DNA from: Chlorops oryzae
Taxonomy: Eukaryota > Arthropoda > Insecta > Diptera > Chloropidae
Direction: 5' to 3'
DNA: 64,000 nucleotides
NCBI GenBank assembly: GCA_020466095.1
Contig: CM035806.1
Span: forward strand, 110,542,139-110,606,138
Shown one piece after another: positions 1 to 10,379 of this stretch. Below the pieces are notes generated by a model, which worked only from the letters and a program-made list of their open reading frames with translations, had not been told where the DNA came from and ran no database searches. Both the position numbers and the translations under genes were made by a program. Numbering within the stretch: the stretch's first letter is position 1; each line of letters starts with the position of its first letter.

Positions 1-742
1 TTGTGTCGTCTAGGGAGCGCGTCTAAGTAGCTTAACGCAAGGAATTACTCGAGACCGTTTAATATTGAATATAGCATTTATTGATTTACTTTAAGGCGTA
101 ACATTAAATCCTTAAGCTAACTAACTTAACTGAGCAATTCCCTAGCTAACACGGAGATCCACACTTCAACGTCCTGGCTCGTGAGTAGGTGCGTTAAAGT
201 TGAGATCTACTGAATACTTCGGTTCACGGTTCTGATCGTAGTCCTCCTCCAGTGCACGAATCTCAGTTTAAATAAAGAGATATTGCTGTTCTAGCAATAT
301 CGGTTGTTGCGACACTCTTCTGGGTCATCTCGATTGTTGTTGTTGCGTGTTCCCAATATATCACGCCGATCAGGTCACCTTACTCATTGTTGTTGCGTGC
401 TGTTGTTGCTTAATACCTCTAGCGTCAGCTTTATTCCAGTCTTCGCCTGCTACGTGTTGTTGTTGTTATTATTATTGGAGCAGGTCAGTATTTAAGACGA
501 TGAACTTCTTGTGCATTGCTTATGCGACATAATTGCTGACTAGTTGTTTCCGCCATTTCGTCTTGCCGCTCACTCGCCCGATCCAATCGTCTGATGTTCT
601 TAGTATTTGCGATCATTGGCTTTGATTGTTTACGCCAGCGTTAATGTTTTATTGATTCTGAACGCCGGTGTTTTCGTTGTTGTACTTTATCACATATCGA
701 AATAAGGTATATTAACTGTTTGTGCGGTTGTGACACACAACA
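1..742 (-). mobile_element. Probable 3' LTR of an LTR retrotransposon (minus strand)
   Basis: Read on the minus strand this block begins TGTTGTGTGTCACAACC immediately after a purine-only tract, the layout of a 3' LTR following a polypurine tract. The other end lies at or beyond the window start, so the LTR may be cut. It holds TTG and TTA triplet runs (about 310-480) but no long reading frame. No second LTR is visible, so the family cannot be named. Gypsy- or BEL-like are both possible. Confidence 0.5.
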
Positions 743-758
743 TTCCTCCCCTCCTTCC
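743..758 (-). other. Polypurine tract next to LTR
   Basis: On the minus strand this is an uninterrupted purine run (GGAAGGAGGGGAGGAA) directly before the LTR start at 742. Such a tract primes plus-strand DNA synthesis in LTR retrotransposons. It fixes the orientation of the element as minus. Confidence 0.5.
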
Positions 759-1140
759 ACAAAGTCACGAGCATCGTGACTTTTCATCAAGTCATATCTT
801 GTTGTGACCTCCGTGTGGTGAAACGACTTTTCGACTTAAGGTGCTTGCTGCATGGCTGCGTTGAAATTTAGTTAATTCCGCCGTTGTTTGTAGACCCGGC
901 AATGTCATCGGTTATGCTATAGTAGCTGAAATTGGTGTGGTTGACGTGCTGCTTCTTGATTATACCATTGTTGTTGTACTGCCTTTTGAAGTGTCTGGTG
1001 TTGTATTGCGAGTTTCATTGGTCTCTCGCGCTGGTGTTGTGCTGCCGTGTTGTTGTTTGGTGTGGGATATGCCGCTTTCTGGTCATCCACATCTTTTCGT
1101 TTCATGGTGTGTGGTCTCCGTGTTGAATAAAAGCCTTAAA
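759..1140 (-). pseudogene. 3' internal end of the LTR element, short Gln/Asn-rich ORF
   Basis: Internal sequence upstream of the polypurine tract on the minus strand. A 62-codon minus frame at 917-1105 is rich in Q, N and basic residues and ends in a stop. It could be the tail of a gag or integrase frame, but no motif is recognisable. The rest of the frame would lie to the right and is not present, so the element looks truncated near 1140. Confidence 0.25.
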
Positions 1141-1875
1141 CTGATATTTCTTAACTCTAATATTTAAAAAGTTACTATTACAATCAAAAAATTTGAAAAT
1201 TTCTTTTATATATTCATTTGTATTCTCTCTGTATTACATTTTAAACATATATTTTTGTCAGTTTTTAGGTTGAAGCAAAATTATATTTCCTAATGATTTT
1301 ACTTTAAAGCTTCTCGAAATTCTTAGTTTAGACATTCCTGCATATATTTTTATTTTTTATTTTTATTTTTTATTTTATAATTTTTTTTTTTTTTTTTATA
1401 TATTAGGGGGCAATTTATACATTTTTCAAATCTATTTCAAAACAATCGTAAGCATTTTTACGTCAAAATCGTTTTTTTGAATCGAGATAATATTTTAAAA
1501 TTTTCACTCAATTTGATGTCAAACGTCAAAAGTGTAAATGAGCCCTTAGTTTTCATATTTATGAGCCATGTGTGATTTTATGCTCTAACTTTGAATGAGT
1601 TTAAATGAAGCTTGCTACATGTATGTATGCATGATTGTATGGTTTTGAATGCGAATGAAGCTTGCTATATGCTTGCTTATTAACTTCACTTGATCATTCG
1701 ACTTTGATCGTGCGACATAAGCTCTTAACATTTGATATACTTATGTCTTAAATTGTAAGCATGTGCATGCATGAACGACCATCCATGCAAACACTTTTCT
1801 CATTTTAGGTATAGACAATATGGAAATGTATTTTTTTTATATTTTTTTTTCAATTTGTAATATTAATAGACACAA
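1141..1875. other. AT-rich spacer, no gene seen
   Basis: Strongly AT-rich with long T runs (about 1378-1400 and 1830-1850) and ATGTATGTATGCATG-like words. No coding frame, terminal repeat or RNA signature could be supported. Confidence 0.6.
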
Positions 1876-1966
1876 CACATGCTTCTCTTTTCCTCATGCT
1901 ATATGCCTATGTTGAAGCAGCATAGCTCTAACACATTGTAGGGATTAGGAAGAAGAAGAGTTAAAC
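1876..1966 (+). repeat. Dispersed 90-bp repeat, copy 1
   Basis: A block holding CATGCTATATGCCTATGTTG and GCTCTAACACATTG, followed by AAGAAGAAGAG. Near-identical blocks lie at 45777-45867 (same strand) and 58367-58460 (opposite strand). In the latter two the shared block continues further (through the CACCACAGCAGAG region). Function unknown; it is a piece of an unnamed mobile repeat. Confidence 0.7.
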
Positions 1967-1976
1967 CTATATTTCT

Positions 1977-2916
1977 ATATGGGGCAAAACACGTCAAGTG
2001 TACCACCGGCAAAATTTTTTCTCTCCGATTTGGATGAAACTTGGTACAGCTGTTAAGATGTAAGAGTACGTTAAATGTGCAAAAAAAAGTAAATTTTAAT
2101 CACAGGGTGCCGAGATACAGGGTGTCAAAGTTTAGGTTTTTGGTTCGAAGAACATATTATATTTCATTGAATAACAATGGGGCTAAAATCGCCTCGCTTC
2201 AAAAATTTTTCGAATGTTTCTTAGAAAAAATTGTCTGAACTTTTCGAAAACAATACAAAAAAAATTTTTCGATAACGGTAAATGAGACAAATTTGGCATT
2301 TTAGTTTTATTTCTTGATTTTCTAGGAGAGACGTCACTGAGCGAGCGAACAATGCCTATACTCGTATGTGCACATATCAAAACAGCACGCAACGATTGCG
2401 ATTGACAATGCGCTCGCTGAGTGGATATTGAGGGAAATATGCTAGGTAAGCATCTTCAAAGGTGTATTTGGAGCAGTAATCATGGTCCGCCCATTCTGAT
2501 TTATGCATCAATTTAAAGGGGAAGAACAAAGCTTTATTTCAAAATTAAAAAATAAAAATATGACGCCTCTCCTAGAAAATCAAGAAATAAAACTAAAATG
2601 CCAAATTTTCCTCATTTACCGTTATCGAAAAATTTTTTAAGTATTGTTTTCGAAAAGTTCAGAAAATTTTTTTTAAGAAACATTCGAAAAATTTTTGAAG
2701 CGAGGCGATTTTAGCCCCATTGTTATTCAATGAAATATGTTCTTCGAAGCAAAAACCTAAACTTTGACACCCTGTATCTCGGCACCCTGTGATTAAAATT
2801 TACTTTGTTTTTGCACATTTAACGTACTCTTACATCTTAACAGCTGTACCAAGTTTCATCCAAATCGGAGAGAAAAAATTTTGCCGGTGGTACACTTGAC
2901 GTGTTTTGCCCCATAT
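1977..2916. mobile_element. Long-arm palindromic (foldback-type) element, ATATGGGGC family, copy 1
   Basis: Both ends read ATATGGGGCAAAACACGTCA inward, and the two arms (about 1977-2334 and 2560-2916) are near-perfect inverted repeats of about 360 bp around a spacer of about 225 bp. A second copy at 29173-30108 shares arms and spacer, so the whole unit moves or is copied as one. No transposase inside. A clear target duplication is not visible, so the transposing machinery is unknown. Minus-strand and plus-strand short frames here mirror each other and are not genes. Confidence 0.85.
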
Positions 2917-3011
2917 GCTTCGATGCGAACACTTCGACTTCGGGTGTCGCAATTTTTTCGAGCTGCTTCCATTGAGAAAGCTCTTTTTCGAACGAAGAAA
3001 GAGCTTTTTGT
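2917..3011. other. Short unassigned spacer between repeats
   Basis: Sequence between the palindromic element and the next inverted repeat. It has an internal small dyad around GAAAGCTCTTTTTCGAACG. No feature recognised. Confidence 0.4.
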
Positions 3012-3049
3012 GTTGAAAGCCATTATTTTAGTTTTCGTACGTTTGGTTA
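3012..3049 (+). repeat. Left half of a 78-bp palindrome flanking the large TIR element
   Basis: GTTGAAAG...GTTTGGTTA here is the inverted partner of 8819-8856. Together with the central TA they would form one near-perfect palindrome. The simplest reading is a hairpin MITE into whose central TA the 5.8-kb element (3052-8816) was inserted. Alternatively these are the outermost part of that element's own terminal repeats. Confidence 0.6.
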
Positions 3050-3128
3050 TACAGTACTCCCGGTATATATGCATGCAAAACGTTAATTAACGTTTTTTCA
3101 GTAAAATTGTACTGAAATTATTTTGATA

Positions 3129-3801
3129 TATGCTCCCCGCTTATAAGCATTCCTCGCTTATATGCACTATTTTTCCTATAGTCCTATATGCCGATCACAT
3201 CGTAAGCGAGGGTGCGGTCGTTTGTTGCGCGTTTTCACACAAAAGCTTTTATACAAATGATACGAAAGCTTTTTTGAATTTAGCGCTGCCATGTACAGTG
3301 GTTTCTGGTTATATGCGTCTCGCTATAACCGAAAAGTTCTGTACTATGTTATTTAAATTTTTCAACATTTTTAGTATTAAATTGGATAGCAATTAATATT
3401 ATAATATATATATATACATATATACATATATATGTATATATTAAAATATAACTTTAAAAGTCGTTTCATGAACAAAATCCTGTGTTTCCTTTGTATTTTT
3501 CGCGGAAACCATACAGGAGTTTGTATACGAGAACGGATTAAAGTAATAAAACATTGTATAACTTTCTATTATGAAGGGTTTGCTTTTGCAGGTGGCAAAG
3601 ATAAATTTGGATTTTTCTCAATTTTCTAACGGCAGCTTAAGATGCTGCTATAAAAGAGTTTCTTCAAAAAAATACGAGTACGAAATCTATAATTTGAATT
3701 TTAAATCTATAAAAAAAAATTTGTACAGTTTTGCCCGGATATAATCACCGTGCAGCATGCACGAAAAATAGATGTCTATCAAGTTAGCACTACCACTTTG
3801 A
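3129..3801. other. Segment present only in the left arm; AT microsatellite
   Basis: Interrupts the left inverted arm relative to the right one. Contains repeated CTCGCTTATATGC-type words, CAGTGGTTTCTGGTTATATG near 3297, and a TATATA/CATATA run at about 3400-3440. Probably a further pogo-like insertion or internal duplication. No gene. Confidence 0.4.
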
Positions 3802-4139
3802 AATTTGAAATTCAAAACTAGCTTATAATTTGTTGCTAATTTGTTGTGAATTTGTTGTGGAAAAAAAAAATTTGTAGCTCTACGATTTTTAAAAATAACC
3901 CCTGGTAATGCTAACTTGACAGTCAAGTTAGCACTACCACCCTCAAAATAGCATTAAATGGGCGTGGAACTGAAAAATTAGTCGCCCAGAATTTGTTGCT
4001 ATTTTGTTGCTCCACCATAGTGCAAAAAAAAATTTTTGCGCCCCTATTTCAACTAGGAGCCCATCCCCAAGTCCGACTTAGCTATTCCCCGCATTACCAC
4101 ATATTTACCATTTATTTTTATATTTAAATTTTTATTTTC

Positions 4140-4398
4140 TTAACTTTCTTCTTTGTGCTTAAAAAAAATTAAAACTGCTGGACAAACTAAACGTTTCCTC
4201 ATCTTTTCCGATTTTTCAAGCAAATCGTCATAGACCACCACTTTTCCACGATTTCGAAATGACGCGCCCACATAATGGCCGCAAGATGTTGGTGGTCTTC
4301 TCTGGACATCCGGTCCTGAATAGTTAACGAAACCAGCTAGTTTGTATAAGGTTCCAGTAGTAGGGTCTCTTACGAAGCGTGGAATTTTATCCAATAGT
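4140..4398 (-). pseudogene. USP-like (peptidase C19) C-terminal part with His box, split by insertion
   Basis: Minus-strand frame ending at a stop at 4140. It holds the block GHYVGASFR followed 10 residues later by VVYDDL (His codon 4275-4277). This is the His box and downstream acidic residue layout of ubiquitin-specific proteases, which remove ubiquitin from proteins with a Cys-His-Asp/Asn triad. It ends with LIFFK, like the last strand of the USP fold. The frame continues without shift across the foldback insertion at 4399-5992 into 5993-6089 once one copy of the TAGT target duplication is removed. Family assignment rests on motif pattern only. Confidence 0.55.
4395..4398. other. Target duplication TAGT, left copy
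   Basis: TAGT abuts the CACGGTG terminus and is repeated at 5993-5996 after the other end. Four-base duplication of the protease-like exon. Confidence 0.7.
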
Positions 4399-5992
4399 CA
4401 CGGTGTGCTTGAAAAATTTTAAATGGAATTTTGGAAGACGTAAAAATTTTTTGATGCACACTATAGTTTTCTTTATTTTGATGAATTCTGGTAAGTTTTA
4501 AAAAAATCTGTGGATCCGTTTTTTTTTTTTTTGAGATTTTCAAAATTTTGTATGAAAAATTTTAAATTATGCCAGATTTCACCATTAGATTTTCAAAATA
4601 ATACCAATGAAAGATAATTTCTTTGAATAATAAAAAGCAAATGTATTAACGGAATTACTATAAGTATATAGCGCTCACCTCCCCTTGCATACCTCCCCCT
4701 CTTAGCAAGATATTGCTTCCAGCCCCTCACTGTGCATCATAACTGACTGCAATCATGCGTGAAATCTAAAATTTTTATATAATTTATATTCATATATGCC
4801 TATACATATATGTATATATACATATATATTATATTGTTAGTATATATTTATATGGCAAGTCCGCGTTTACACGTAGGAAGCAATGTTTCGAGAACATTTG
4901 AAGTTATCTTTTGTTGTTTCGTTAAACACTTCTTTGGTTATATCGAAAAAAAACCACAACCTTTTGCCGACATAGCCAACAGAAGATCCTCTCTTTTTCC
5001 TGTAGATCACCACTACCTATTTCTTAAGTCTAAACGCGCACTGAGTAAGTGAGTTGGCCTTCATTTGCAGTATTACGAATGATATGTAGATATTACATAC
5101 AGTGGTGTAGCGAGCTTTGACGGCGCTTGGGGAAAATAGAACATTGCCGACCCTAACGACCATACTTCCATTCTAGATTAACTTAATTAAGACTCATATT
5201 TTAGTTAAGATATTCTTGTCAAAATTAAATATACGACGCGTTTACTTATTCTTTTCATTTAGTAGTGAAACGATCATTTGAATGACTTTGCTTCCATTGC
5301 AAAGGATTCCAACACAACTACTGCAAATGAAGGCCAACTCAATTACTCAGTGCGCGTTTAGACTTAAGAAATAGGTAGTGGTGATCTACAGGAAAAAGAG
5401 AGGATCTTCTGTTGGCTATGTCGGCAAAAGGTTGTGGTTTTTTTTCGATATAACCAAAGAAGTGTTTAACGAAACAACAAAAGATAACTTCAAATGTTCT
5501 CGAAACATTGCTTCCTACGTGTAAACGCGGACTTGCCATATAAATATATACTAACAATATAATATATATGTATATATACATATATGTATAGGCATATATG
5601 AATATAAATTATATAAAAATTTTAGATTTCACGCATGATTGCAGTCAGTTATGATGCACAGTGAGGGGCTGGAAGCAATATCTTGCTAAGAGGGGGAGGT
5701 ATGCAAGGGGAGGTGAGCGCTATATACTTATAGTAATTCCGTTAATACATTTGCTTTTTATTATTCAAAGAAATTATCTTTCATTGGTATTATTTTGAAA
5801 ATCTAATGGTGAAATCTGGCATAATTTAAAATTTTTCATACAAAATTTTGAAAATCTCAAAAAAAAAAAAAACGGCTCCACAGATTTTTTTAAAACTTAC
5901 CAGAATTCATCAAAATAAAGAAAACTATAGTGTGCATCAAAAAATTTTTACGTCTTCCAAAATTCCATTTAAAATTTTTCAAGCACACCGTG
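4399..5992. mobile_element. 1.6-kb foldback element, CACGGTGTGC ends, TSD TAGT
   Basis: Two nearly identical inverted arms of about 675 bp (4399-5073 and 5318-5992) enclose a 244-bp loop. Ends read CACGGTGTGCTTGAAAAATT inward. Four-base duplication TAGT on each side. The arms carry identical 80-codon mirror frames that show no protein signature and are products of the palindrome. No transposase; the superfamily is unclear (4-bp duplications occur in Sola, Ginger and Chapaev groups). Confidence 0.88.
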
Positions 5993-5996
5993 TAGT

Positions 5997-6089
5997 ATTG
6001 ACGATGTTTCGAATCTCTCAAATGCGATGATTTTGCCTGTTTTAAACAAAAATAATATTTTGCCATTGTTGAATAAAAATGTCCGAAAA
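5997..6089 (-). pseudogene. USP-like gene, exon portion with xxAFERF block
   Basis: Minus-strand exon starting after a splice-acceptor-like T-run plus AG (T-run at about 6092-6110). In frame it reads ...GKIIAFERFET..., matching the 'IxLKRF'-type strand that precedes the His box in ubiquitin-specific proteases, and joins in frame with 4140-4398 once the foldback element is removed. This is a family-pattern argument, not a database match. Confidence 0.5.
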
Positions 6090-6531
6090 CACTAAAAAAA
6101 AAAAAAAAAAAAGAGAAAATGACGGGTTTAAGACTTAATTGGGGTCGCTGTTCGCGAAAATGCCATCCGTTTATCTTTCCAAAAAACAGTTTTTGAGATA
6201 TACGTAAAAATTATGTTTTTTGGTTACTTTATGAGATTTTCCATAGAACTCAAAAACTGCTCGCCTTAAGGGGGTCTTGTCATTCAAAACCCGTTTTTTG
6301 GACCCTTTTTAAAAAAATTCTTATTTGAAAACGCAAAGAATAATTGAAAACTTTTTTTATTTATTGTATTACAAAAGGTTCAAAGTAAATAAAAAAATTT
6401 TTTTTTGCCTCGATACGTGGGCTGTTCAAAAAGTTATGAGACTTCAAAGTTGGTGGTGAAAAAAAGGGTGTCGTCACGGCGGCCACGATTCCGCGTCTGA
6501 AATGAAAAAAAAAACGGGGTTATAATCAGTA
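6090..6531 (-). other. Probable intron or decayed spacer of the protease-like gene
   Basis: Between the two coding blocks on the minus strand. It begins, in gene direction, after the 6532 stop and ends with an 18-T tract followed by AG at about 6090. A second acceptor-like TTTCATTTCAG lies near 6500. No clear GT donor could be fixed, so exon borders are uncertain. Confidence 0.35.
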
Positions 6532-7001
6532 TTAATGTAATTGTCTAGTTTTCTTTGGTATGATACCATCAATAGCAGTATCTTGAAAATTTCCCGCAAA
6601 GAGAGTCTGGTCGTTCACGGAGGATATGACAATTTTAAGTTCTCTGCTGCATCCCGCGGGACATTCGGAGGATTGACAGAAACTTGGCGTACTTGCGAAA
6701 AGTTTCAAATACAAATAGCCAACATTCGATTCGCAATTGATGTTCCTGGTCTCTCTTTTTTTCAACTGGACGCCCATCACAAATGCGAGAATTTCAGCGC
6801 GCATTTTGTAAGTAGCGGCGCGCAGTCATTTTTTAAAGGTGTCATAAACAAGACGAAACAGTTCGTTGTTTTCTTTCTGCCCTTCGATATATTCTAGGAT
6901 GTTTTCGTTATCTGCTGCAGCTGCGAAAATTATTTGAAAAAGACTATCGAATGCGCAGGTGTTAGAAAGAGATGCCTGACCGCCATGTAACGTCACGAAT
7001 T
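6532..7001 (-). pseudogene. USP-like gene, Cys-box and finger region, one in-frame stop
   Basis: A minus frame runs from about 7020 to 6532, broken only by a TGA at 6826-6828. It opens with SLSNTCAFDSLFQIIF, the layout of the nucleophile box of C19 proteases (Cys codon 6955-6957), and further on has a Cys-rich block C(x4)C(x3)C in SSECPAGCS, placed like the zinc finger insertion. Read past the TGA the frame is continuous for about 155 residues. Cys box before His box fits family C19 and argues against ULP/SENP (C48) order. The gene is dead as read here, unless the stop is polymorphic. Confidence 0.55.
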
Positions 7002-7310
7002 TCAAAAGCCCGTTGCACCATTTTTTAATATGGAAATTTTTCGGTGTTTTTCTAAAGTGATGGCTTCATTAACTGCTTGTTTATTGTTTCCCAGAAACAA
7101 GGCAGTATTGGCTCTTTTCCGAGTCTCAGATCCATGTCCTCTCCAATTTTCAAAACCTTGAAGTCCTAGTCTTTCTGATTTGCGCTTAGTTTTGGAGCAG
7201 CCGACGCAAATTCGTTGTCCTCCATTTTCTTCTGGATCGTTGATTGCCAATGAATTTTGTTCCAAGATGTCCACATTTTTGATACACTCGACAGCGCACA
7301 GTGGTCTCGG
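7002..7310 (-). pseudogene. Upstream coding trace of the USP-like gene (frameshifted)
   Basis: A minus frame with a C(x2)C pair, basic stretches and ALFLGNNKQAVNEAITLEKH just upstream of the Cys box. It must shift frame near 7010-7020 to join the Cys-box frame, so one indel separates them. No known domain is recognised here; a zinc-binding N-terminus is possible. The 5' end of the gene cannot be defined because 7310-7570 looks like repeat DNA. Confidence 0.35.
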
Positions 7311-7575
7311 CTCCATATATCGTGCGGTCAAAAATAGAAAGAGAAGTCGCAGAGCATTGAAATTTGGAAGGAGCACTTCTGGGTTCCAAATTAAGAAATT
7401 TTGAAAAAATCTTGGAAATCCGTCTACTGCCACGCCCACCTCCCTTATAACGACACTTTCCAAAATTTTTATTTTTTTTCCTAGGACTTTGAAACTTGAT
7501 ACGCGTCTTGGATGTGTTCTTCCAAAGAAAAAATATCAATCATAATGGGGCTGCCACGCCCACTTTAGTTTTTAT
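7311..7575 (-). repeat. Decayed INE-like repeat remnant
   Basis: Contains GTCTACTGCCACGCCCACCT and GGGCTGCCACGCCCACTTTA, words shared with the INE-type repeats elsewhere in the window (for example near 30650 and 10300-10390). Too degraded for exact ends. Confidence 0.4.
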
Positions 7576-8432
7576 ACCTGCTCAAAAATGTATATTTTAT
7601 GGCTTGCAGTTCCCACCTAGAGTTTTATGAATGCTTTATATAATTTTTTAAAAAACAACCTTTTTTCAAAATATGAACTTTAACTGTCTTTATTTCAAGG
7701 AATAAATAGCTTCAACATTCCCACGGGAAATATATTAGTCTTCAAAAATATGGAAATTTTGAACAAATGCATCTCACTTTTGAAGTTATAACAGGTAAAT
7801 AGGCAAACCTCGGCACGCGAAATCTTTCTTTTATGAAAGTAGACATATTACCGATTATCTGAAAGTAAGTGAGAATATGGGATATGCGGGGACATATGTT
7901 GTGGACCTACGGAAAGTTTGCATTTAAGCTAAAATTTCCAGAAATTTTCGTATGGACTTGCACACAAAAAAACACAAGTTATGAATCGCGAAAAAAGTAT
8001 CGAACATGTCAAAATAGTATAAGCATACATTCTTTTTGGAGATCCATATTACAAGATTGTTCGCAAATAAAACGATCGAGTGGAATTTGAAACTGAACAA
8101 ACAATATCGACTGAATAAATTAATGACAAGCTATTTTTATGTAAGAATGCTTTAACTTTGCTAGGAGAAATGTAAGTGACAGTTATATGAATAGAAGAAT
8201 TATTGATACTTTTGTGTAGATTGGTAATCGGTCCATCGTTACGGGTAACTAAATAGTGATTTTCGAAAGAAGCCGTTTTGAATTTATGGCCTACTGTGGA
8301 ACCACTGTGCAGCGCTCCTAGTTGAAATAGAGGCGCAAAAGTTATTTTCTTTCCAGAATCTCGCTTAAGTTGTTGAGCAACAAATGTTTCCAGTCATATT
8401 TTGTTTATAACAAATTTTTTCATAGTCTTTTA
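7576..8432. other. Spacer inside the TIR element, no gene seen
   Basis: AT-rich. A partial extra copy of the arm word GCTCCTAGTTGAAATAG occurs at about 8312 and again at 8489, so the right subterminal region is locally duplicated. No coding frame supported. Confidence 0.5.
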
Positions 8433-8816
8433 CTATGTGGTAATGCGGGGAATAGCTAAGTCGGATTTGAGGGTGGGCTCCTAGTTGAAATAGGGGCGCA
8501 AATATTACTTTTTTCTTGCACTATGGTGGAGCAACAAACTAGCAACAAATTCTGGGCGACTAATTTTTCAGTTCCACGCCCATTTAATGCTATTTTGAGG
8601 GTGGTAGTGCTAACTTGACTGTCAAGTTAGCATTACCAGGGGTTATTTTTAAAAATCGAAGAGCTACAAAATTTTTTTTCTACAACAAATTTTACAAAAA
8701 ATTAGCAACAAATTATAAGCTAGTTTTGAATTTCAAATTAATCAAAATAATTTCAGTACAATTTTACTGAAAAAACGTTAATTCACGTTTTGCATGCATA
8801 TATACCGGGAGTACTG
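8433..8816 (-). repeat. Right terminal inverted repeat of the 5.8-kb element
   Basis: Inverted match to 3052-3128 plus 3802-4104. Includes the perfect 22-bp dyad around TAACTTGACTGTCAAGTTA at about 8612-8632, matched on the left at about 3911-3931. Confidence 0.75.
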
Positions 8817-8818
8817 TA

Positions 8819-8856
8819 TAACCAAACGTACGAAAACTAAAATAATGACTTTCAAC
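8819..8856 (-). repeat. Right half of the flanking 78-bp palindrome
   Basis: TAACCAAACGTACGAAAACT...CTTTCAAC, the inverted partner of 3012-3049. Confidence 0.6.
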
Positions 8857-9249
8857 TAGTGTCCGACCGAAGGTGGATTTTTAGCCGAAGCCGAACAATC
8901 GGCAGAGTTGAAGACTTCGGCCGAAGACCGAAGGCCGAAGTCGAATGCAAAACATTTTACAGTAAGGAAACAAAACCAGTCTTTATTCATTTGACAAGCA
9001 CAAAAAAAAACCGCTCAAATTTTCTCTAAATTCTTTCGCTTTAGTCGCCCACAAAGTGAGAATTTACGGCAATAATTCACTAGTGTAAAAGGTCTCAATG
9101 AAGCAATTGAAAATCTATCGTGACTTTTTTACTTCCATTAAAATGCAAAAATATTCGGCTAAAATATTCGGCTTTTTCCAGCCGAAGCCGAAGATTAAGA
9201 ATTGGCCGATTATGCCCATTACCGAAGCCGAACCTTCGGTCGGACACTA
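8857..9249. mobile_element. 393-bp MITE with TAGTGTCCGACCGAAGG termini
   Basis: Ends TAGTGTCCGACCGAAGGT and ACCTTCGGTCGGACACTA are inverted. The inner part repeats GCCGAAG words many times on both strands (8880-8945 and 9165-9235) and includes a segment near 9060-9110 (TTTACGGCAATAATTCACTAGTG) also found in the termini of the small element at 39817-40030. hAT-like ends are possible; target duplication unclear. Confidence 0.75.
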
Positions 9250-10379
9250 AATTTCAGTCAACCGAAGGTTCAGAACCATGATATGGAAATGCAATCATAA
9301 GATCATTTTTAGAAATTGAATTATTTTTTTATTTTTACAATGGAAAAATATTTATTTTAGGAGGGAAATTTAAAAAATAAATATTTTAGTTCAAATTCCG
9401 TTTTAAACATTCAATATTTTTTTTTTTTTTTGTAATAGTTAACAATCCTCAACATTGAAACATAGCTCAAAATTATATGAAATCGTAATTCTTAAACCAA
9501 TTAAAATTTGTTTTGAAAAAATGTTTATTGCCTTGGGAGCTATAGGCCATACAAAATAAAATATGATAAAAAAACACGTCAAATTTTAGGAATTTTTCCA
9601 ATTTTCACCTACCAGATAGAGTTTTTTCGGGTTGGTTTGTACTAAAACTACTTAAAATGAGTTCAGAGCTATAAATTCTGATAGATAGGAAAAATATTGA
9701 ACGGATTACGACATACAGCCATAAGTAAGTGAGTAATTTATTTCTCGGCCCCACTTTTTGAAGTTCATTAAAAAAAAAACTAGACGTGACTGGACAAAAC
9801 TGAGTATGAGGCGTTGTTATACCGAGCACTTTCAAAAACAGTCGTGAAATTTTTGTTTACGAAATCGTGTCGCACAGTGTTAATTATCTGACAATTATAT
9901 GGAGGGGTTCTGTTAATCTGACAATTTTAGAGAGGATGACCGCGAAAAACCAAAAAATGCACTATCTCCACTGGTTCTGGATGTTACATACAAACTTATG
10001 TCTTTATTCTTTACATAAATTTTTTATAAATTTCCCGAAAAAAGAAGTATATGGAGGAGTAAGTGAAAGATAACTTACCCAAATTGATATAAGAAATTAT
10101 TTTCACTGTAATATTTCAGGAAATACACGAAAAGGATTTTTATTTCCAACAGAAAATATTAAAGTCCGGAACTGATTTTTTTTTTTAATTTTAAAATAAA
10201 TTCACTTTAGTTTTAATTTCATTTTCAATATGCAACTTTTTAAGTATAGCAAAATGTGACAGCACGCTCCACAGTGTCACGTCTCCATAAACTTTTTGTA
10301 AAAAAATAGAAGGAGTTATTGTAGGGCAATGAAATTTGGGAGGAGTATTACTATAGGCCTAATTAAGAAATTGAAAACA
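9250..10379. other. AT-rich spacer, no gene seen
   Basis: No coding frame or terminal repeat supported. The part at about 10240-10300 (CACGCTCCACAGTGTCACG) resembles 37400-37440. Part at 10310-10380 resembles decayed INE-type DNA. Confidence 0.45.

Larger units (their letters stand above)
3052..8816 (-). mobile_element. 5.8-kb TIR element (pogo/Tigger-like ends) carrying a protease-like gene
   Basis: Ends read CAGTACTCCCGGTATATATG inward and are flanked by TA (3050-3051 and 8817-8818), as in Tc1/mariner-pogo elements. The inverted arms match over 3052-3128 plus 3802-4104 on the left against 8433-8816 on the right; the left arm has an extra segment at 3129-3801. Words such as CTCGCTTATATGC recall pogo/Tigger termini. 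No DDE transposase is seen. The only coding traces are the minus-strand protease-like exons at 4140-7310. Calling the gene a passenger of the element is inference. Confidence 0.55.

Noticed and set aside
4810..5581. Identical 80-codon frames at 4810-5052 (+) and 5339-5581 (-)
   Set aside because: They are mirror images created by the two arms of the foldback element, rich in low-complexity YIYI, with no domain; not genes.
6541..6897. 118-codon plus frame opposite the protease-like exon
   Set aside because: The opposite strand shows C19 motifs; the plus frame has none and is a shadow.
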